Shown here: piece after piece, positions 14,235 through 19,368 of the stretch
Layout of the letters: every line of letters starts with the position of its first letter
Numbering within the stretch: the first letter of the stretch is position 1
Source of the DNA: an uncultured Steroidobacter sp.
GTDB lineage: Bacteria; Pseudomonadota; Gammaproteobacteria; Steroidobacterales; Steroidobacteraceae
Assembly (NCBI RefSeq): GCF_937958065.1
Contig: NZ_CALFXI010000056.1
Location: 1 to 19,368, forward strand
Reading direction: 5' to 3'
DNA length: 19,368 bases
Translations under genes and position numbers: made by a program
Notes under the pieces: model-generated
Databases searched by the model: none
What the model was told of the DNA's origin: nothing
The model's input: the letters and a program-made list of their open reading frames with translations, nothing else

Positions 14235-15227
14235 TCAGGCGATCGCGCCGGTGCTCGGCTCGATACCGGACTGCGTGGCGTTGAGCGCCAGCTTTCGCAC
14301 CACACAGCGAAAGCCGATGTGACAGGTGGACGAATCGATGGGCTGCGCGTGACGCGCGGCCGGGCGATAACGTCGGCAGTAATTCGGCGCGCACAGGAAC
14401 GAGCCGCCCTTGAGTACTTTGCGGGGAATCAAGATGTGCGGCTCGCACGGATCGTAACTGCCGCCCTCGACGCCGCCGCGCGGATTCTGAGGGATGCAGC
14501 AGGGCTTCGCGGCATCCGGGGGATGGTTCGCGGCAAACCAGTCATCGGTCCATTCCCAGACATTGCCGATCATGTCGTAGATGCCATAAGGATTGGGAGG
14601 AAAGGCCTTTACTGGAGAAGTGCGTGGATAGCCGTCGGTGGCGAGATTCTGATGCGGAAATTCGCCTTGCCAGGTGTTGGCGAGATGCCGGTTGCGCGGT
14701 GTGAATTCATCGCCCCACGCAAACTCCGCGCCCGCCAGGCCGCCGCGAGCGGCGAACTCCCATTCGGCTTCGGTCGGCAGCTCCTTGCCGCGCCAGCGCG
14801 CGTAGGCGAGCGCATCCTGATGAGTGACATGCACCACGGGATGATCGCCCAGGTGACGATTGGAGGCGGCGCGGCCGTAAGGTTGACGCCAGTTCGCCCC
14901 GAACTTGAAGCGCCACCACGATTGCCAGTTGCGCAGATCCACCCGATGTTTGGGCGGCGTGAACACCAGCGAACCGGGTTTCAACATGTGCGGTAGCGCG
15001 CCAGGGTAGAGCTTGGGATCGGGCGGCAGCTCTGCCTGAGTGACATAGCCGGTGGCCTCGACGAACTCACGAAACTGCCGATTGGTCACCGGGGTGACGT
15101 CGATCCAGAAGCCATCGACCCTGACATGGTGCGCGGGCGCTTCCTCCGGATAGTGATGGTCCGATCCCATGAGATACGTGCCGCCTCGAACGAACACCAT
15201 GCCTCTCAATGCAGTGACTGCGCCCAT
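14235..15227 (-). CDS. Formylglycine-generating enzyme (sulfatase-modifying)
   Basis: A 330-residue protein of the FGE-sulfatase/SUMF1 family, full length. It would convert the active-site Cys of a type I sulfatase to formylglycine, in the cytoplasm. Blocks: 'FVRGGTYLMGSDHHYPEEAP' (12-31), 'VTPVTNRQFREFVEATGY' (44-61), 'LPTEAEWEFAARGGLAG' (150-166), 'NPYGIYDMIGNVWEWTDDWF' (212-231) and 'KGGSFLCAPNYCRRYRPAAR' (273-292). Cys279 and Cys284 align with the two catalytic cysteines of human FGE (Cys336/Cys341, same spacing of five), and 'GFRC' follows. This separates true FGE from related non-catalytic paralogues. The ATG at 15227 has GGAG upstream and lies 17 bp after the HAD gene. The nearby sulfatase is the expected substrate. 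Confidence 0.94.
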   Translation of the reverse strand: MGAVTALRGMVFVRGGTYLMGSDHHYPEEAPAHHVRVDGFWIDVTPVTNRQFREFVEATGYVTQAELPPDPKLYPGALPHMLKPGSLVFTPPKHRVDLRNWQSWWRFKFGANWRQPYGRAASNRHLGDHPVVHVTHQDALAYARWRGKELPTEAEWEFAARGGLAGAEFAWGDEFTPRNRHLANTWQGEFPHQNLATDGYPRTSPVKAFPPNPYGIYDMIGNVWEWTDDWFAANHPPDAAKPCCIPQNPRGGVEGGSYDPCEPHILIPRKVLKGGSFLCAPNYCRRYRPAARHAQPIDSSTCHIGFRCVVRKLALNATQSGIEPSTGAIA

Positions 15228-15244
15228 GCTGTTACTCCGCGGCG

Positions 15245-16255
15245 CTAACGCGCATTCTCGTATTCGGCAAAGATGCGCTGCCAGTCGCGCTTCATGTCGA
15301 TGACGAGCCATCGCTGGCGTTGCGCCTCGTCGAGCGCTTTGTCGAGTTTGCCGACCTTCGAGTTCCGGTCGTAGGCGAACTCGCGCTCGGCGTCGGTGTG
15401 ATGGATCAATGCGACCAGGCTCGGCCCCGCGCCGCCGGCAGTCCACTGCAGCATCTGCAGATCGCCGTCGGAGTTGCCGAACGCGAGCACCGGGCGCCGA
15501 CCGATGAAGCGGTTGATGCCCGACGGCTTGCCGGGCCCGTCGTTGACGAACTCGACCTGCGGCTCCTTGAGCAGCGCCGGCTTGCCATTGGTGCCCACGG
15601 CGACGAATTTGGTGGCCGCCGAAGAGCCGACGACCTGTTCGGGCGGAATGCCATAAACCTGTTCCGCGAACACTCGCATGAACTCCACGCCGCCGCCGGA
15701 GACGATGAACGTCTTGAAGCCCTGGCCGCGCAGATAATCGAGCAGCTCGAGCATCGGCTGATAGGCCAACGCGGTGTACGGGCGTTGGAAGCGCGGATGT
15801 TTCGCTGTCGCGAGCCAGGAGCCCACGATGGTATTGAAGTCCTCGGTCGTGATACCTGTGTGAGAGGCCGCCACGACTTGCAGGAGCGCTTGCGGTCCCG
15901 AGGCGAGCAACGCTGTGCTGTCGCCCGCGAGGATGTCCTTGAATGGCGCGGTGGTGCGCCATTCGGGATGCAGCGGCGCCAGCGTCTTGATCCGATCGAG
16001 TGCGAACGCGAATTGAAAATACATCGGCTGCTCGGCCCACAAGGTGCCGTCGTTGTCGAACACGGCGATGCGCTCCCGGGGCGCGAGATAGTCGGCGCTG
16101 CCTTCGCGTGTGACCCGTCCGACGAATTCAACGATCGCGTTCTTGCCGGCTCCCTCCGTCCACGATGCCAACGGATCGGCGAATGCGGCCGCGGCCGCGG
16201 CGATCAGTGACGCGGCAACCAGTACTGCACGGGCAGGGTGTTGGCGCGGGCGCAC
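15245..16255 (-). CDS. Exported HAD-superfamily phosphatase
   Basis: A 336-residue protein with a signal peptide ('VLVAASLIAAAAAAFA', cleavage after residue 26), so probably periplasmic. HAD motifs: I 'VFDNDGT' with Asp67 (nucleophile) and Asp69 (acid/base), II 'FIVSGGG' with Ser186, III Lys243 in 'PGKPSG', and IV 'FGNSDGD' with Asp263 and Asp265. The helical cap between motifs I and II suggests a phosphoserine-phosphatase-like C1 cap. Substrate unknown. The start is GTG at 16255 with GAGGTAGG upstream. It lies between the DUF1622 gene (9 bp gap) and FGE (17 bp gap), a position suggesting joint expression with the sulfatase. Confidence 0.9.
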   Translation of the reverse strand: MRPRQHPARAVLVAASLIAAAAAAFADPLASWTEGAGKNAIVEFVGRVTREGSADYLAPRERIAVFDNDGTLWAEQPMYFQFAFALDRIKTLAPLHPEWRTTAPFKDILAGDSTALLASGPQALLQVVAASHTGITTEDFNTIVGSWLATAKHPRFQRPYTALAYQPMLELLDYLRGQGFKTFIVSGGGVEFMRVFAEQVYGIPPEQVVGSSAATKFVAVGTNGKPALLKEPQVEFVNDGPGKPSGINRFIGRRPVLAFGNSDGDLQMLQWTAGGAGPSLVALIHHTDAEREFAYDRNSKVGKLDKALDEAQRQRWLVIDMKRDWQRIFAEYENAR

Positions 16256-16264
16256 GAGCCTACC

Positions 16265-16636
16265 TCACGGTCGAATCGACGCCGCTTCGGCGCGAGCCGC
16301 ATCGCGTTCGCGAACTTCGGCCAGATCGCGCTCCAGGAAGTAATTCAGAAACGTTCGGACGGCGGCGATCGCGGCCAGCCGGCCGACCGCGTCCCAACTC
16401 TCCACGACCGTCGATTCGATGATGTCGGCGGCGAGCTGGAACGTCAGTCCAGCCACCAGCCAGCGTGCATACGCGATCCATACCAGCCGGCGCTCGTGGC
16501 CGGCGGGCTCGGTACGCATGACACGCAGCATGCCGACCAGTGCGCCGACGGTGCCGATCAGGATCATCAGCACCGCGATCGCATCGATGACACCCACCAC
16601 GACGTGCGTCGCCTCGATCATCCACTTGGTATTCAC
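16265..16636 (-). CDS. DUF1622 small membrane protein
   Basis: A 123-residue protein. The N-terminal half has a long hydrophobic helix (about 8-34, 'VVVGVIDAIAVLMILIGTVGALVGML'), a second hydrophobic stretch (53-72, 'AYARWLVAGLTFQLAADIIES') and an amphipathic helix 'RTFLNYFLERDLAEV'. This order, with 'LGLEFQLAADI'-like sequence and the final 'RTxLNYFLxxE', is the DUF1622 pattern. Function unknown. The start is GTG at 16636 (an internal ATG at residue 6 is the alternative). It lies 22 bp after the sulfatase stop and 9 bp before the HAD gene. Confidence 0.85.
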   Translation of the reverse strand: MNTKWMIEATHVVVGVIDAIAVLMILIGTVGALVGMLRVMRTEPAGHERRLVWIAYARWLVAGLTFQLAADIIESTVVESWDAVGRLAAIAAVRTFLNYFLERDLAEVRERDAARAEAASIRP

Positions 16637-16658
16637 GTTGGCGCACGCTCGACCCCGG

Positions 16659-18215
16659 CTAATCTCCGCTCGGTACTTCCCTCATCTTTGCCAGCGCCTG
16701 GTCGACGGTGAAACTCCCGGGTCGCTGCGCCGGCGGAAAGTCCTTGAAGGTTTCGGCGAACCTGGCCGCCGCCGCCTGCGCGGCGTAGAGGAAATACGCG
16801 TTGTGCAGCACCCAGTCATAGTACGAGTTGGAAGTGATATCGGCCCGCTCGAATGGGTCGATGCGCAGGTTGAAGAACTTGGGCAGCCGCAGGCGGGTGA
16901 AGGGCTCGGCCCACACCTGCAGGGTGCCGGGACAACGCTGTTCCATGAACACGATCTTCCAGTTGTCGTAACGCAGCCCGAGCACGTCGCCGTCGTCGCT
17001 GAAATAGAAAAAGAAATTGCGCGGGCTCTTCGGCGTCTCGCCGGTGAGGTACGGCAGCAGGTTCATGCCATCGATGTGATTGTGATATTCGCGGCCGGCG
17101 GCCTGGTAGCCGCCGCGCTTGAGCTTCTCTATGACGTCGGGCTCGCCCGCCATGGCGAGGAACGTGGGCAACCAGTCGTGATGCTGCACGATTTCATTCG
17201 ACACGGTGCCGGCCTCGATCCTGCCGGGCCAGCGCACCAGCATGGGCACACGGAAGGCGCCTTCCCAGTTGGTGTTCTTTTCGCTGCGAAACGGCGTCAT
17301 CGCGCCGTCGGGCCAGCTGTTCATATGCGGCCCGTTGTCGGTGGAATACATCACGAAGGTGTTCTCGGCGATGCCCAGCTCGTCGAGCAGATCGAGCAGC
17401 TGGCCGACGTGGCGGTCGTGATCGATCATGGTGTCGTGGTAGGGCGATTGCCAGCGGCCGGCCTGGCCCACGCTCTCCGGTTTGGTATGCGTGAACAGGT
17501 GCATGTGGGTGGTGTTCACCCAGGTGAAGAACGGCGTGCCCGCGGCATGCTGCCGCTTCATGAAATCCTTGGCGGCCGCGATGAACTCGTCATCGCAGGT
17601 CTCCATGCGTTTCCTGGTCAGCGGCCCGGTGTCCTCGATCTTCTGTTTGCCGACCCGCCCCCAGCGGGGCTCCTCGGTGGCATCGTCCTTGTCGGTGGCC
17701 CACGAGCGCAGCACGCCGCGCGGACCGAACAGCTTGCGGAAGTTGGGGAAATCCTTCTCCGAAGGATAGTTGGCCATCTCCGGCTCTTCCTCGGCATTGA
17801 GGTGATACAGATTGCCGAAGAATTCATCGAAGCCGTGCGCGGTCGGCAGGTGCCGGTTCAGGTCGCCGAGATGATTCTTGCCGAACTGGCCGGTGGCGTA
17901 GCCCTGATTCTTGAGCAGCGCAGCGATCGTGACGATGCTGTCGGGCATGCCGACAGGCGAGGCGGGAATGCCCACTTTCGACAGGCCGGTGCGATACACA
18001 CTCTGGCCGGTGATGAACGAGGAGCGGCCGGCAGTGCACGACTGCTCGCCATACGAATCGGTGAACAGCATGCCTTCGCGCGCGAGGCGGTCGATGTTCG
18101 GCGTGCGATAACCCATCAAGCCGTGCGTATAGCAGCTCAGATTGGCGATGCCGATGTCGTCACCCCAGATGACCAGGATGTTCGGCTTGGCCGATTTGCG
18201 GGGCTGTTGTGCCAT
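16659..18215 (-). CDS. Type I (formylglycine-dependent) arylsulfatase
   Basis: A 518-residue sulfatase. 'ILVIWGDDIG' holds the calcium ligands Asp19-Asp20, followed by the activation motif Cys60-Thr-Ala-Gly-Arg64 in 'SCTAGRSSFITGQ'. The Cys is expected to become formylglycine, so the motif reads C-x-A-x-R instead of the commoner C-x-P-x-R. Lys113 in 'FGKNHLGD', the His pair His237/His239 in 'THMHLF', 'STDNGPH' with Asp293-Asn294, and Lys313 complete the site. No signal peptide is seen, so it should act in the cytoplasm unless exported unusually. The substrate is not predictable. AGGAG lies upstream of the ATG. FGE is encoded three genes downstream. Confidence 0.94.
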   Translation of the reverse strand: MAQQPRKSAKPNILVIWGDDIGIANLSCYTHGLMGYRTPNIDRLAREGMLFTDSYGEQSCTAGRSSFITGQSVYRTGLSKVGIPASPVGMPDSIVTIAALLKNQGYATGQFGKNHLGDLNRHLPTAHGFDEFFGNLYHLNAEEEPEMANYPSEKDFPNFRKLFGPRGVLRSWATDKDDATEEPRWGRVGKQKIEDTGPLTRKRMETCDDEFIAAAKDFMKRQHAAGTPFFTWVNTTHMHLFTHTKPESVGQAGRWQSPYHDTMIDHDRHVGQLLDLLDELGIAENTFVMYSTDNGPHMNSWPDGAMTPFRSEKNTNWEGAFRVPMLVRWPGRIEAGTVSNEIVQHHDWLPTFLAMAGEPDVIEKLKRGGYQAAGREYHNHIDGMNLLPYLTGETPKSPRNFFFYFSDDGDVLGLRYDNWKIVFMEQRCPGTLQVWAEPFTRLRLPKFFNLRIDPFERADITSNSYYDWVLHNAYFLYAAQAAAARFAETFKDFPPAQRPGSFTVDQALAKMREVPSGD

Positions 18216-18234
18216 GGGGACTCCTAGTTGCGCT

Positions 18235-18696
18235 TCAATCCAACGGCGGGGTGTGGAACATCATGCTGAAGACCGCCACCAGTCCGAGTGCCAGCAGCGC
18301 GATCGCGGTGAGCAGCGTGAGCGAGACGGGAAAATGGCTTTCCGCGTGAATCAAGCCTTCCTCCTTCATCTGCCGCCGCTCGTGGCGCAGCCCGAGCATG
18401 AACTGAATGTGGAAGGCGATGCCGAACGTCAGCATGCCGATCCCGATCCACACCAGGCCCATGCCGAAGCTGCGCACGGACTGGATCGAGCTCACCACGT
18501 TGCTCTCGGCGAGCTTCTGAAAGAACTGAAAGATGGTGAAGCCGAAGCTGATCAGCGACAGCGAGGTGCGGATGATGGACATGAGCGTCCGGTCGGCGCT
18601 CATGCGCGTGCGATGAAACGACATCCCGGTCCGTCGCGATGACAGCTCGACAGAGATTTCCTCCGAAGGCGATTGCGACCTGATCATGGCCTTCAT
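18235..18696 (-). CDS. DUF202 (YidH-type) membrane protein
   Basis: A 153-residue protein with about three membrane segments (42-60, 78-101, 124-146). The block 'RTRMSADRTLMSIIRTSLSLISFGFTIFQFFQ' is the signature of DUF202, a family of small inner-membrane proteins of unknown function. The start is the ATG at 18696, which overlaps the upstream stop as ATGA; this is preferred over the longer frame to 18738. The last codon lies 19 bp before the sulfatase ATG. Confidence 0.88.
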   Translation of the reverse strand: MKAMIRSQSPSEEISVELSSRRTGMSFHRTRMSADRTLMSIIRTSLSLISFGFTIFQFFQKLAESNVVSSIQSVRSFGMGLVWIGIGMLTFGIAFHIQFMLGLRHERRQMKEEGLIHAESHFPVSLTLLTAIALLALGLVAVFSMMFHTPPLD

Positions 18697-19121
18697 CGGT
18701 GCACGACCGGGTGATCGGCTCCGTGCCGTGACTGCCACCAGCGCGCGACTCGCGCGGCCGGGCCACGGATCAGAAAGTAGGGCACGACCGCGAGCACGAC
18801 CGAGACGACTAGCGCCTCCAGCAGGTAGAACTTCCTGAGCTCGACGAACTGGTAGAGGGTGTCCATGGCCAGTCCGAGCAGAAAAATCCTCGCGGTCGCC
18901 GACAAGCCCTCATGCATGCGCGCGGCGCGTTCGCCGGGCTCGGTCCACAGTGCGAGGAAATAGGGCGAGCGGCCGGTGCGTGCGTCGACGATGCCGGCGC
19001 GTATCGCGGTGATCGCGGCCATCGTCGGTTGCAGGAGGAAACGGAATGCAAACGGGCCACTCGGCCGTGCGAGCAGGTCATGCCAGAACCGAGTGAAGGT
19101 ATCCTGCAGGAGTTCGAGCAT
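18693..19121 (-). CDS. Hypothetical membrane protein, first gene of the sulfatase cluster
   Basis: A 142-residue protein not recognised as a named family. It has an aromatic N-terminal segment ('FRFLLQPTMAAITAIRAGI', 27-45), a Gly/Arg loop, then two likely membrane helices (74-93 and 99-119) and a basic C-terminus. The ATG at 19121 is chosen over TTG at 19154; neither has a clear ribosome site, so the start is uncertain. It overlaps the DUF202 gene by 4 bp (ATGA), so the two proteins may be made and work together. Confidence 0.75.
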   Translation of the reverse strand: MLELLQDTFTRFWHDLLARPSGPFAFRFLLQPTMAAITAIRAGIVDARTGRSPYFLALWTEPGERAARMHEGLSATARIFLLGLAMDTLYQFVELRKFYLLEALVVSVVLAVVPYFLIRGPAARVARWWQSRHGADHPVVHR

Positions 19122-19294
19122 CGTGAAGCCGCGCAGGGGGAGCTGTCGGAGCAAGCATATGAATACTCGATGCTCAGGCAGACCATACGCAGATGGTGGT
19201 CAGGGGCATGCCCGCTCAGCCGCCGCTGCTCGGTTGTTCAATTCGCGTCGCCTGCAAGGAGCCATCGCGGTGCGCGGCGCTGCCGGGGTATGGC

Positions 19295-19368
19295 TCATGC
19301 ACCGAAGTTGTACCGCAGGCCGAGCAGCGGGCCGCTGACCAGCATGTTGAACTTGAATCGATTGCTGC
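19295..19368 (-). CDS. C-terminal end of an outer-membrane barrel protein (runs off the right edge)
   Basis: On the minus strand the window's right edge encodes SNRFKFNMLVSGPLLGLRY then NFGA and a TGA stop. Two alternating hydrophobic strands ending in 'LGLRYNFGA' are typical of the final strands of small transporters/porins of the outer membrane. Only 23 residues are visible, so the family is unknown. It ends 173 bp before the first gene of the sulfatase cluster on the same strand. Confidence 0.55.
   Translation of the reverse strand, partial: SNRFKFNMLVSGPLLGLRYNFGA

Noticed and set aside
14235..16040. 601-residue frame that would fuse FGE to an upstream region
   Set aside because: The upstream half is a frame-shifted reading of the HAD gene; the ATG at 15227 with GGAG begins the real protein.
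16419..18227. 602-residue open frame on the plus strand opposite the sulfatase
   Set aside because: The sulfatase motifs on the minus strand are intact; this frame is a shadow.

Overview
The window is GC-rich, densely packed chromosomal DNA, most likely from a gammaproteobacterium. The basis is a YheU (UPF0270) protein next to glutathione reductase, a DUF1615 (YaiW-type) lipoprotein, a dispersed GGGACAGATTC-type palindrome and the general gene style; a Steroidobacteraceae/Nevskiales/Xanthomonadales-like host would fit, but this is inference. I saw no rRNA, tRNA, CRISPR array, insertion sequence or phage gene.

Left part (1-5152). The C-terminal part of an alpha/beta hydrolase runs in from the left edge and converges with a small one-helix membrane ORF. 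A glutathione S-transferase (minus strand) is divergent from a small Gly-rich membrane protein. A plus-strand run follows: a GIY-YIG domain protein overlapping (ATGA) a DUF1615 lipoprotein, then a YheU protein and glutathione reductase (gor). The GST and gor both belong to glutathione/redox metabolism.

Middle part (5153-13543). A palindromic REP-like element and a small hairpin separate gor from a convergent EamA/DMT transporter. Further minus-strand genes are a DUF2007 protein coupled to a Tat-exported M20 peptidase homologue with degenerate metal ligands, and a two-component pair (FixJ/LuxR-type response regulator and a sensor-less membrane histidine kinase) with start and stop codons 1 nt apart. 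Upstream of the kinase lies a perfect 18-bp palindrome in a divergent region. On its other side are an outer-membrane beta-barrel gene and a large GH63-like glycoside hydrolase 6 bp apart.

Right part (13836-19368). A small exported protein converges, stop codon against stop codon, with a six-gene minus-strand cluster. In transcription order this is a membrane protein, a DUF202 protein, a type I sulfatase (C-T-A-G-R motif), a DUF1622 membrane protein, an exported HAD phosphatase and a formylglycine-generating enzyme (FGE) with both active-site cysteines. The last 30 bp or so of each gene almost touches the next, so this looks like one operon that makes a sulfatase and its own activating enzyme. 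An outer-membrane barrel gene whose end enters the window from the right lies just upstream on the same strand. This sulfatase/FGE/HAD/small-membrane-protein cluster is the most distinctive system in the window; its substrate is unknown.
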